Below, one piece after another: positions 1 through 5,900 of a DNA stretch of 9,170 nucleotides. Numbering within the stretch: position 1 is the first letter of the stretch; every line of letters starts with the position of its first letter. The notes under the pieces were generated by a model. The model did not search any database. It saw only the letters and a list, made by a program, of their open reading frames with translations, and was not told the DNA's origin. The stretch lies in assembly GCA_938049325.1 (NCBI GenBank), contig CALICC010000274.1:1-9170 (forward strand), in the 5' to 3' direction. Source of the DNA: an uncultured Ilumatobacter sp. GTDB lineage: Bacteria; Actinomycetota; Acidimicrobiia; Acidimicrobiales; Ilumatobacteraceae. Position numbers and translations under genes: made by a program.

Positions 1-1
1 C

Positions 2-802
2 ACCGTGTCGGTCATCAACAGCATCCGCATCGCGTTCGCGTTTGCGCCGACGACCAACGCGAACGGGTCGACGGGGATCAACTTCATTGCCGACTATGGC
101 CAAGGGGGTGTCTTCACGGGCGGCAATCGAGTTGCCGACGCCGATGGATTCATCAACGGAGGTATCGGCGGGCCCGAGTACCTCGCGCACAAAGCAGCGA
201 ATTTCGCTGGCAATCGCAACGGCTACTTCCACTACGTGCTGATGCCGCACCGCTATGGCGGCGGGGCCAGCAGTGGGATTGCCGAGGTGCCCGGCGACGA
301 CGCGATCGTCTCGCTGTACTGCTTCAACGGCGACTCCAACGTGTCCAAAACCATCATGCACGAACTGGGCCACAACTTCGGTCTCCGTCATGGCGGCAAC
401 AACGACGTCAACTTCAGGCCGAATTACAACTCGGTGATGAACTACCGCTACCAGTTCGCCGGGGTGGCAGCGGACTGCATCGGATCACCAGCCGGAAGTT
501 CGAACTTCGGCGACGGAGTTCTGGACTACTCGCGCAACGAACTCGCCGCGCTCGACGAGTCAGCGCTGAGCGAGACGGTTGGATTGTGCGACGGCGTCGA
601 CGTCGACTGGAACGTCAACGGACGTATCGACGGTGGCACGGTGGCGTCCGACCTCAACTTCTCGGGTTCGTTGTCGGTGCTGCGAGATCACGACGATTGG
701 GGCAGCCTCGTGTTCGTGGGCATCGGTGACGCAAACGGCGCACCTGTGTTGCAGACCGAGGTCATCGCCGACCCACCGGTTCCGCCAGGATTCGAAAACT
801 AG
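2..802 (+). CDS. Secreted metzincin-type zinc metalloprotease, 5'-truncated
   Basis: The reading frame is open to the left edge, so the N-terminus (signal peptide and start of the catalytic domain) probably lies outside the window; the GTG at 5 is not a convincing start. Counting from that GTG, the protein has the extended metzincin zinc site HELGHNFGLRH (His119, Glu120, His123, His129) followed by the Met-turn SVMNY (Met145). Upstream is a stretch of the NANGSTGI...DYG type, as in bacterial secreted metzincins. The end holds an Asp/Asn-rich segment (DVDWNVNGRIDG) and a DDWGSLVF close, which in this family resemble a calcium-binding C-terminal module. A secreted, zinc-dependent endopeptidase is inferred; the substrate is unknown. 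The gene ends exactly against the stop of the convergent thioesterase gene. The protease family call is firm, the exact MEROPS family is not. Confidence 0.85.
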   Translation, partial: TVSVINSIRIAFAFAPTTNANGSTGINFIADYGQGGVFTGGNRVADADGFINGGIGGPEYLAHKAANFAGNRNGYFHYVLMPHRYGGGASSGIAEVPGDDAIVSLYCFNGDSNVSKTIMHELGHNFGLRHGGNNDVNFRPNYNSVMNYRYQFAGVAADCIGSPAGSSNFGDGVLDYSRNELAALDESALSETVGLCDGVDVDWNVNGRIDGGTVASDLNFSGSLSVLRDHDDWGSLVFVGIGDANGAPVLQTEVIADPPVPPGFEN

Positions 803-1234
803 CTACGGCTCGCGCGCTGCGAGTTCGGTGAGCCAGCTCGGTAGGCGCGTGGGACGCCCTTCGGTTGTGGTGCAGCCGTGGACGGTCACACCAGTCGCGC
901 GGACGTCGGGAGCGGTGATCAGGTAGCTGATCTGGAACGTCGCACGCGTTGCCAACGCGAGGTGGACGTGCACCGTGAGAACGTCGTCGAAGCGGGACGG
1001 TTGGCGGTATTGCACGAACGACTCGAGGACTGGCGACTCCAAACCTTCGGCGCGCCATGCCGTAAAGGGGTGACCGATGTGGGCCAGGTACGCCACGCGG
1101 GCTTCTTCGAAGTACGCGAGATAGTTGGAGTGATGGACGATCCCCATTGCATCGGTCTCGACGAACCGAACGCGAATGTCGCGGGAGAACTCGTAGTCGC
1201 CGGGGTTGGTTGTTGGCTCGATCGACAATCGCAC
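803..1234 (-). CDS. Acyl-CoA thioesterase, 4-hydroxybenzoyl-CoA thioesterase (YbgC/FadM-like) family
   Basis: This is a single hotdog-fold domain that should hydrolyse acyl-CoA thioesters in the cytoplasm. Near the N-terminus it carries the family signature RVRFVETDAMGIVHHSNYL, with the catalytic Asp (Asp28 from the chosen start) and the following G-x-V-H-H-x-x-Y segment, then FEEAR on the long central helix. From the GTG at 1234 the protein has 143 residues, a normal length for the family. An in-frame ATG at 1279 would give 158 residues but would lie only 13 bp from the divergent deacylase start. A TTG at 1228 is also possible. None has a clear Shine-Dalgarno. I preferred 1234 because conserved sequence begins about 20 residues later and a weak AAGACT hexamer sits 6 nt upstream. 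The acyl substrate cannot be read from the sequence. The C-terminus closes on a TAG immediately adjoining the upstream gene's stop. Confidence 0.9.
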   Translation of the reverse strand: MRLSIEPTTNPGDYEFSRDIRVRFVETDAMGIVHHSNYLAYFEEARVAYLAHIGHPFTAWRAEGLESPVLESFVQYRQPSRFDDVLTVHVHLALATRATFQISYLITAPDVRATGVTVHGCTTTEGRPTRLPSWLTELAAREP

Positions 1235-1292
1235 GGGCCGAGTCTTGCGGATCGAGCTGGCAACGCGGACATGGATCATCGACACTGTCGGG

Positions 1293-1787
1293 GTGACCCC
1301 GGCGATTGCACTCCTCGAATCTCGAGGGATTCCGTTCGGTGTGCACGAATACGAGCGCGGCGACGAGATGGCCGACTTCGGCCGTGAAGCAGCTGATGCG
1401 CTCGGTCTCGAGCACGACCAAGTGTTCAAGACGCTGTTGGTCGACGTGGCCGGTGTAGATGACCGGGGCGCGGGGCGACCGCCGTCGACCGTGGTCGTCG
1501 TCGTGCCGGTGAGTCGTCTGGTGTCGATGAAGCTGCTTGCCGGAGCAGTCGGAGCGAAACGGGCGACGATGTGTGACCCCGTGGTGGCCGAACGGCTCAC
1601 CGGGTATGTCGTCGGCGGCATCAGTCCCGTCGGGCAGCGCCAACAGCTACCGACGGTGCTCGACGAGACCGTGGCGTTGTTCGACACGATCTACGTGAGT
1701 GGCGGGAAACGCGGACTCGACATCTCGATCGCTCCGGACGCGTTGTGCTCGGTGCTCGACGCGATCGTCGCGCCGATCACCGCGTAG
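1293..1787 (+). CDS. ybaK: YbaK/ProX-type Cys-tRNA(Pro)/aminoacyl-tRNA deacylase
   Basis: The product is a trans-editing hydrolase that removes wrongly attached amino acids from tRNA (in the YbaK group, cysteine from tRNA-Pro). The 164-residue length is typical. It begins TPAIALLESRGIPF followed by HEY, the usual YbaK N-terminus, and contains the catalytic Lys in VFKTLL (Lys46). The GGISPVGQ loop falls at residues 108-115, and a late SGGKRGLDI segment matches the family's GxRG(L/V) strand. The GTG at 1293 is chosen because the family homology starts there; the same frame is open to a TTG at 1206, but that extension is antisense to the thioesterase. A GACACT hexamer 6 nt upstream could be the -10 of a leaderless transcript, though the match is weak. 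Its stop lies 1 bp from the convergent M48 gene. The family is clear; YbaK versus a neighbouring ProX-like specificity is less certain. Confidence 0.9.
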   Translation: MTPAIALLESRGIPFGVHEYERGDEMADFGREAADALGLEHDQVFKTLLVDVAGVDDRGAGRPPSTVVVVVPVSRLVSMKLLAGAVGAKRATMCDPVVAERLTGYVVGGISPVGQRQQLPTVLDETVALFDTIYVSGGKRGLDISIAPDALCSVLDAIVAPITA

Positions 1788-1788
1788 G

Positions 1789-2697
1789 TCACAACTCGCG
1801 AGCGGGGTGGCGCAGCAACGCTTCGATGCGAGCGACTCGAGTACGCGCCGGCGGGTGTGACGACGCGATGCGTGCCCGCCAGCCGATCGGTCGGGTGGAA
1901 CCGCCCGACGCCAACACGCGACGAAGCGCGCGGGCGAGTTCGCGTCCGAACCCCAGACGGACGGCGCGCTGATCGGCGTCGAATTCCGATTGGTGTCCGA
2001 CGATGTTGGCCAGCGCCGTGCTCGCCCGGATTGCGGCGGTGAAGATCCACGAGAGCAGCCGAATCGTCGCTGCTGCTGCCGACGCGAGCAAGCCCGCCAG
2101 GGTTGACCCCCGTCCGAATGCTCGACCTGCGGCAATCGCGACGTTCTCGAAGAAGACGCCGATGCGGGCCAGAGCGACGACGGGAAGCGAGAGCCAGTGG
2201 CCGATCGTGATCGCGATCGTGTGCAGACCGAGATGATGGCTGACCTCGTGTGCGAGAACCCCTTGGAGTTCCGGCGTCGTCAGTTCTTCGACAGCGAACG
2301 ACGTCACGACGACGAGGTGTCCGCCGCACGCGAACGCGTTGAGTTCGTCGGACGGCAGGATGCGCACGACGAAGTGATCGGAACGCAAGCCTGCTGCGGC
2401 GACGACCTCGTTCCACAGCGGCGCGATCGCGTGCTCTTCGTCAGACGTGGGCTGTCGAGCGCCGAGCACCGGTGTGAGGACGACGATCTGAAACGGACGG
2501 ACGAAGAGCAGCGGGCCCGTCGCCGCGAACGCGATGACCAGCCATGCGAAGTCGAAGCTCGTGAGCAGCCCGATCGGTAGCCAGATCACAAAGAGTGCAA
2601 GCAGCGTGAAGGGCAACATCGCTAAGACGGGAACGAACGCGGAGAGTGCGGATCGCTCGAGTCGGCGACGATCGCCGGTGGTCGCTCCCGAGGGCAT
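1789..2697 (-). CDS. M48 family membrane zinc metalloprotease (HtpX-like)
   Basis: The product is an integral-membrane peptidase of the HtpX/Ste24 group, expected to degrade damaged membrane proteins with its active site facing the cytoplasm. Two hydrophobic spans lie near the N-terminus (about residues 21-46 and 50-66). The family segment NAFACGGHLVVVTS (120-133) is followed by the zinc motif HEVSH (His150, Glu151, His154) and a third ligand in EFDAD (Glu238). Between these lie two more hydrophobic stretches (about 160-183 and 199-223). The C-terminus SSHPPARTRVARIEAL is the usual M48 ending. At 302 residues the protein looks complete with all catalytic residues. The ATG at 2697 is preceded by a TATCCT hexamer ending 8 nt upstream, consistent with a leaderless message. 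Assignment to strict HtpX orthology is uncertain because the N-terminal region is divergent, so no symbol is given. Confidence 0.92.
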   Translation of the reverse strand: MPSGATTGDRRRLERSALSAFVPVLAMLPFTLLALFVIWLPIGLLTSFDFAWLVIAFAATGPLLFVRPFQIVVLTPVLGARQPTSDEEHAIAPLWNEVVAAAGLRSDHFVVRILPSDELNAFACGGHLVVVTSFAVEELTTPELQGVLAHEVSHHLGLHTIAITIGHWLSLPVVALARIGVFFENVAIAAGRAFGRGSTLAGLLASAAAATIRLLSWIFTAAIRASTALANIVGHQSEFDADQRAVRLGFGRELARALRRVLASGGSTRPIGWRARIASSHPPARTRVARIEALLRHPAREL

Positions 2698-2705
2698 GCC
2701 GCGCG

Positions 2706-2711
2706 AGGATA
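2706..2711 (-). promoter_or_regulatory. Probable -10 box (TATCCT) of the M48 protease gene
   Basis: On the minus strand TATCCT ends 8 nt before the ATG at 2697. A -10 hexamer there would place transcription start at or next to the A of the ATG, giving a leaderless mRNA; no Shine-Dalgarno is present. No good -35 is seen 17 bp further upstream. Confidence 0.4.
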
Positions 2712-2787
2712 GGTCCAGAGAAATCGCACCGTGAGTGCGGATCGAGGGTCAGCGGGCGACTGCTCGCGTCAAATTCTCTGCGGATCC

Positions 2788-2816
2788 TCAAGAAAGTCCT
2801 ACGACCGGCCGATAAT
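2788..2816 (+). promoter_or_regulatory. Candidate promoter for the TPR/HD-GYP gene
   Basis: A GATAAT hexamer (2811-2816) matches the TATAAT consensus in five of six positions and is conspicuous in this GC-rich context. Seventeen bases upstream is TCAAGA (2788-2793), a poor -35. Transcription would start near 2823, giving a leader of roughly 95 nt before the GTG at 2919. That fits with this gene, unlike its neighbours, having a visible Shine-Dalgarno. Confidence 0.35.
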
Positions 2817-2818
2817 TG

Positions 2819-2839
2819 ACCACGTGGTGCAGACTGCAC
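2819..2839 (+). promoter_or_regulatory. Two overlapping palindromes, possible operator or leader hairpin
   Basis: ACCACGTGGT (2819-2828) is a perfect 10-bp palindrome. It overlaps GTGCAG-A-CTGCAC (2827-2839), a perfect 6+1+6 inverted repeat. Both sit at the predicted transcription start just after the GATAAT hexamer, where a repressor or activator site would be expected. They could alternatively fold as a hairpin at the mRNA 5' end. A further 12-bp palindrome, CGACGTACGTCG, lies at 2867-2878. The binding factor is unknown. Confidence 0.4.
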
Positions 2840-2909
2840 TCGCGGAGAACGGTGGTCGTCGCGCGTCGACGTACGTCGGTGGAGGATCGGCGATGGATTG
2901 CATCGCAGT

Positions 2910-2913
2910 AGGA
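2910..2913 (+). promoter_or_regulatory. Shine-Dalgarno (AGGA) supporting the GTG start at 2919
   Basis: AGGA followed by AA lies 5 nt before the GTG at 2919. It would be too far (17 nt) from the alternative ATG at 2931. It is one of the few recognisable Shine-Dalgarno sequences in the window and decides the start of the TPR/HD-GYP gene. Confidence 0.45.
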
Positions 2914-2918
2914 AACCA

Positions 2919-4634
2919 GTGCAAGATTCAATGACGATGGAGCAAACGAGGGTGCGGGCGTTGCTCGACGAAGTGGCATCGTGCCGCACAAGCGACCCGA
3001 TTCGGGCTCGCAAGGTCGCGCTCGATGCTCGCGTTCACGCTCGCGCCGGTGGGTTCCCGCTCGACGAAGCGGAGGCGCTGTATCAGCTCGCCTCGATCGC
3101 TCACCAGCATCATCAAACCGACGACGCGTTCGCGCTCGCTTCGGAGGCCGTGAATCTGTCGCAGCAGTCGACACCAAACCTCACGCTCGCCTGGTCACTG
3201 CACCTCATCGGCGTTGTCCACTATCAAGCGAGCAACTTTGCCTCGGCACTCGAATCGTGCTTGCGCGCCATCGAGATCTACCGGGCCACGGCCGACGACA
3301 TCAACGAGGGAAAGATCCTGCACACGATCGCGGCCATCTATCAGTCGATGGGTGACTACGACCGAGCGATCACGACCTACGAGAACGCACTTGCGATCAA
3401 CGAGCCCTTGGGTCGCCAAGACCTCGACGCGATGGTGATGGGGAACCTCGCTCGCATCCGTGGGCGCCGCGGCGAGTACTTGCCGGCAGTCAGTCTCGGC
3501 CGCCAAGCCGTCGAGCTGTCTCGCGAACACGCACCGCACCTCGTTGGCGGTCTGCTTGCCGACCTCGCCGAGGCGTACGTGGGGCTCGCCGATCATGCCA
3601 GCGCGGCGCTCTGCTTCGCGGAGGCTCGCGCCGATTGGGAGTACCGCACTGCTGCCGGAGGTGAGCTCGGGCCGACCGAGCAACTCGGCGTCATGGTGTC
3701 GGAAGGACGCGTCGCACTCCGCAGCGGCCAGCTCGACGATGCGATCGCCTCGCTCGCCGCGGCTCTCGACCTCGCCGATCGCACCGACATGCGCGAGACC
3801 GAGCTGGAGATCCACGATCACCTGGCCACCGCATACAAGCAGGCCGGTCGCTTCACCGAGGCACTCGACCATCGCGAGCGCCACTTCGCGTTGCACCGCG
3901 AGATCTTCACCGACGCCGCGGATCTTCGGCTGCGCACGTTGCAGATCGCGCACGACAACCAGTCGGCTCGCCACCAGGCCGAGATCACGCGGCTGCAGAC
4001 GTCCGAGCTCGTCGCCAACTTCGCGGCCGACCACGCCGATGTCGACGCCTATCACCTCGAAGCGTTCGAACGCCTCGCGGCGCTCGCCGAGTTCCGCGGT
4101 GGCAACACCACCAAGCACACCGACGGCGTCGGCGACCTCGCTGCCGAAATCGGGCATGCGGTCGGCGAACCGCCGGACTGGTGCGAACGGCTGCGCCTCG
4201 CCGCACGTCTCCACGACATCGGCAAGGTGGCCGTGGCCGACTCCGTGCTCCTCAAGCCGGGTCCGCTCGACATCGACGAATTCAACGAGGTCAAGCAGCA
4301 CACCGTGCTCGGGCGGCGCCTGCTGTCGGGCGTCTCGACCGACCTGTTCCAACTGGCCGCTGAGTGTGCCTGGTCGCACCACGAGTGGTGGGACGGATCG
4401 GGGTACCCGAACGGCCTCAGCGGAACTGCGATTCCGTTGTCGGGTCGCATCGTCGCGATCGCCGACGTCTATGACTCGCTTGCCACGCGCCGCGTGTACA
4501 AGCGCGAGTGGAGTCTCGAAGAGGCGATCCGGTTCGTCTCGTCGGGGAGCGGTGAGCAGTTCCAGCCCGAGCTGGTCGATGCCTTCGTCGATGTGATGCG
4601 CGCCCGCCACGCCGACCTCGACCTCGGGTCCTAA
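2919..4634 (+). CDS. TPR-repeat protein with C-terminal HD-GYP domain, probable cyclic di-GMP phosphodiesterase
   Basis: This 571-residue cytoplasmic protein has no signal peptide or membrane span. Roughly residues 30-330 are helical TPR repeats (for example ILHTIAAIYQSMGDYDRAI). A short probable coiled coil follows (about 335-370), then an HD-GYP domain. HD-GYP proteins hydrolyse the second messenger c-di-GMP at a metal centre. The expected ligands are all visible: His400 (KHTDGVG), His432-Asp433 (HDIGK), His461 (KQHTVLG), His487-His488 (SHHE), the signature GYP at 495-497 in DGSGYPNGLSG, and Asp516 (IADVYDSLA). An active enzyme is therefore plausible. The TPR half probably binds a partner or peptide that controls the output, since no receiver or PAS domain is present. 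I chose the GTG at 2919 for its AGGA; ATG at 2931 or 2937 is possible. Substrate preference (c-di-GMP or another cyclic dinucleotide) cannot be read here. Confidence 0.9.
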   Translation: MQDSMTMEQTRVRALLDEVASCRTSDPIRARKVALDARVHARAGGFPLDEAEALYQLASIAHQHHQTDDAFALASEAVNLSQQSTPNLTLAWSLHLIGVVHYQASNFASALESCLRAIEIYRATADDINEGKILHTIAAIYQSMGDYDRAITTYENALAINEPLGRQDLDAMVMGNLARIRGRRGEYLPAVSLGRQAVELSREHAPHLVGGLLADLAEAYVGLADHASAALCFAEARADWEYRTAAGGELGPTEQLGVMVSEGRVALRSGQLDDAIASLAAALDLADRTDMRETELEIHDHLATAYKQAGRFTEALDHRERHFALHREIFTDAADLRLRTLQIAHDNQSARHQAEITRLQTSELVANFAADHADVDAYHLEAFERLAALAEFRGGNTTKHTDGVGDLAAEIGHAVGEPPDWCERLRLAARLHDIGKVAVADSVLLKPGPLDIDEFNEVKQHTVLGRRLLSGVSTDLFQLAAECAWSHHEWWDGSGYPNGLSGTAIPLSGRIVAIADVYDSLATRRVYKREWSLEEAIRFVSSGSGEQFQPELVDAFVDVMRARHADLDLGS

Positions 4635-4653
4635 CCGCCGACGACCAGCCTCG

Positions 4654-4659
4654 TAGGCT
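4654..4659 (+). promoter_or_regulatory. Probable leaderless -10 box (TAGGCT) of the ferredoxin gene
   Basis: TAGGCT is followed by exactly 7 nt and then the ATG at 4667, the geometry of an actinobacterial leaderless promoter (TANNNT). It sits only 20 bp after the stop of the preceding gene, so the ferredoxin may be transcribed independently. No -35 or Shine-Dalgarno is evident. Confidence 0.5.
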
Positions 4660-4666
4660 CCAGCTG

Positions 4667-4984
4667 ATGAGCGGTGAAGCGACGACGCGCGACGAACGCA
4701 TCGAGCGACGCGAACGCAACGGCAAGTGGCAGAACCCGCCACTCTTCATCGACATGCTCGACTGCATCAATTGCGATGCATGTCTGCGACATTGCCCGCC
4801 CAACTTCGGGGCGATCTTCAACCACGGTGCTGATGTCGTGATCATCCCCGAGTTGTGCAGCGGCTGCGACAAGTGCCTGCCGGTGTGCCCCGTCGATTGC
4901 ATTCATCCGAACCCCGATTGGACGCCTGCCGAGGTGCCCGACGAGTGGTGGACGCTGCCCAAGTCCGAACACGACCCGTACTGA
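4667..4984 (+). CDS. Dicluster [4Fe-4S] ferredoxin
   Basis: This small 105-residue cytoplasmic electron carrier has two complete cluster motifs. The first is CINCDACLRHCP (Cys33, 36, 39, 43). The second is CSGCDKCLPVCP (Cys64, 67, 70, 74), with an extra Cys78. Both follow C-x2-C-x2-C-x3-C-P, so two [4Fe-4S] clusters are expected. It differs from a minimal bacterial 2[4Fe-4S] ferredoxin (about 55-60 residues) by a charged 30-residue N-terminal extension, about 20 residues between motifs (NFGAIFNHGADVVIIPEL), and an acidic Trp-rich tail. It lies 32 bp after the HD-GYP gene and 28 bp before the selenoprotein gene. A role as electron donor to the selenoprotein is inferred from adjacency alone. 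Confidence 0.93.
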   Translation: MSGEATTRDERIERRERNGKWQNPPLFIDMLDCINCDACLRHCPPNFGAIFNHGADVVIIPELCSGCDKCLPVCPVDCIHPNPDWTPAEVPDEWWTLPKSEHDPY

Positions 4985-4999
4985 ATCACCGGGGTTCGG

Positions 5000-5005
5000 T
5001 ACGGT
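5000..5005 (+). promoter_or_regulatory. Probable leaderless -10 box (TACGGT) of the selenoprotein gene
   Basis: TACGGT is followed by 7 nt and the ATG at 5013, the same spacing as the TAGGCT box before the ferredoxin gene. It supports the 5013 start, where no Shine-Dalgarno is seen. No convincing -35 is present. Confidence 0.45.
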
Positions 5006-5012
5006 CTCGTCG

Positions 5013-5888
5013 ATGGCAGCCAAGGCCGACCGGCAGCTCGAACATCGCACGTTCGTCAGCTACATCGACAAGTCGCGCGAGTACTACCAGGCACAGGGCT
5101 ACGACCGCGCGTACCGTTGGGCCGCGTTCGACCAGGTTCCGTTCACGCCGCTCGCCAAGTCGCTTGATGAGTGCAACGTGGCCGTCGTGACCACGGCGTA
5201 TCTGCATCATCACGACTCGGCGTGGGGTGCACCAGCGACCGGCAAGGAGCCGTATCACCATCCGGTGGTCGATGCCCCCGAGGCGATGTTCACCGACGAC
5301 CTGTCGTGGGACAAGCAGGCAACGCACACCGACGATCGCGAGTCGTTTCTGCCGCTCACGCGCCTTGGTGAACTCGCCGAGGTCGGCAAGATCGCCAAGC
5401 TCAACGATCGCTTCTTCGGCGTGCCGACCGAGTACAGCCAGCGCAAGACCGGGCTCGACGCCGAGCAGGTCGCCGAGTGGTGCGCAGCGGACGGTGTCGA
5501 CATCGCGCTCCTCGTGCCACTTTGACCGGTGTGTCACCAGACCGTGAGTCTGGTTGCGCGTCATCTCGAAGCATCGGGGATCGCCACCGTGGTGATGGGG
5601 AGTGCCCGTGACATCGTCGAAGAGTGCGGCGTCGCACGCATGTTGTTCGTCGACTTTCCGCTCGGAAACCCGTGCGGGAAGCCGGGCGATGCGGTGATGC
5701 AGCGTGACATCACGTCGCTCGCTCTCGATGTCGTCGCATCGGCGGTTGCTCCGAGAACCACGGTGCAGGCTCCGGTGCAGTGGGGGAGCGACGACTGGCG
5801 GTCGGCCTACATGGAGGTCGGCGATCACAACCGCGAGGCCTTGCGCGATGCCGGAGAGCAGCGCAGGCGACACCAGGCCGGGGCCTGA
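5013..5888 (+). CDS. GrdB/PrdB-like reductase selenoprotein (glycine/sarcosine/betaine/D-proline reductase selenoprotein B family), in-frame UGA read as selenocysteine
   Basis: Two same-frame open stretches (5013-5525 and 5529-5888) are separated by one TGA at 5523-5525. Read through, they give a single 291-residue protein with residue 171 as selenocysteine in the motif U171-P-V-C174. UxxC is the redox site of the family, in which Sec cleaves a C-N bond of glycine, betaine or D-proline; cysteine replaces it in some homologues. The N-terminal half has FVSYIDKSREYY and YRWAAFDQVPFTPLAKSL. The part after the UGA (CHQTVSLVARHLEASGI, MGSARDIVEECG, FVDFPLGNPCG) continues the same domain without a break, which argues against decay. 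UGAC is a leaky stop context in E. coli, and a strong hairpin follows at once. The true terminator is also a TGA (5886-5888). Substrate is unknown: no GrdA, GrdC or PrdA partner is in the window. Annotation pipelines would probably split this into two genes. Alternatives are a nonsense-mutated pseudogene or two polypeptides. Confidence 0.82.
5528..5562 (+). promoter_or_regulatory. Candidate bacterial SECIS element (bSECIS) hairpin
   Basis: Just downstream of the in-frame UGA the mRNA can form a perfect 7-bp upper stem, ACCAGAC (5536-5542) with GUCUGGU (5548-5554), capped by the 5-nt loop CGUGA (5543-5547). Below a C5535/U5555 mismatch, 5528-5534 can pair with 5556-5562 in a helix using several G-U wobbles. 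The loop starts 18 nt after the UGA and has G among its first two bases, the features used to recognise bSECIS elements that recruit SelB. Unlike E. coli fdhF, the unpaired U is on the 3' side. Being inside the coding region it must also encode protein, as bSECIS elements do. Confidence 0.7.
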
Positions 5889-5900
5889 CCGCTCCGCGCT

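Noticed and set aside
762..1687. Two long minus-strand frames extending through the deacylase gene (to 1643 and 1687)
   Set aside because: One is simply the thioesterase frame run past its start, the other an Arg-rich shadow. The plus-strand YbaK motifs show which strand is coding beyond 1293.
3195..4742. Long minus-strand open frame of 515 codons opposite the TPR/HD-GYP gene
   Set aside because: The plus strand encodes recognisable TPR and HD-GYP motifs over the same span; the antisense product shows no domain and has shadow-frame composition.
5529..5888. A separate 119-codon gene starting at GTG 5529, downstream of a terminated 170-residue gene
   Set aside because: It is in the same frame as 5013-5525, begins one codon after the UGA, has no Shine-Dalgarno or -10 box, and would start in the middle of the UxxC active-site motif. 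Read-through as selenocysteine explains everything better.
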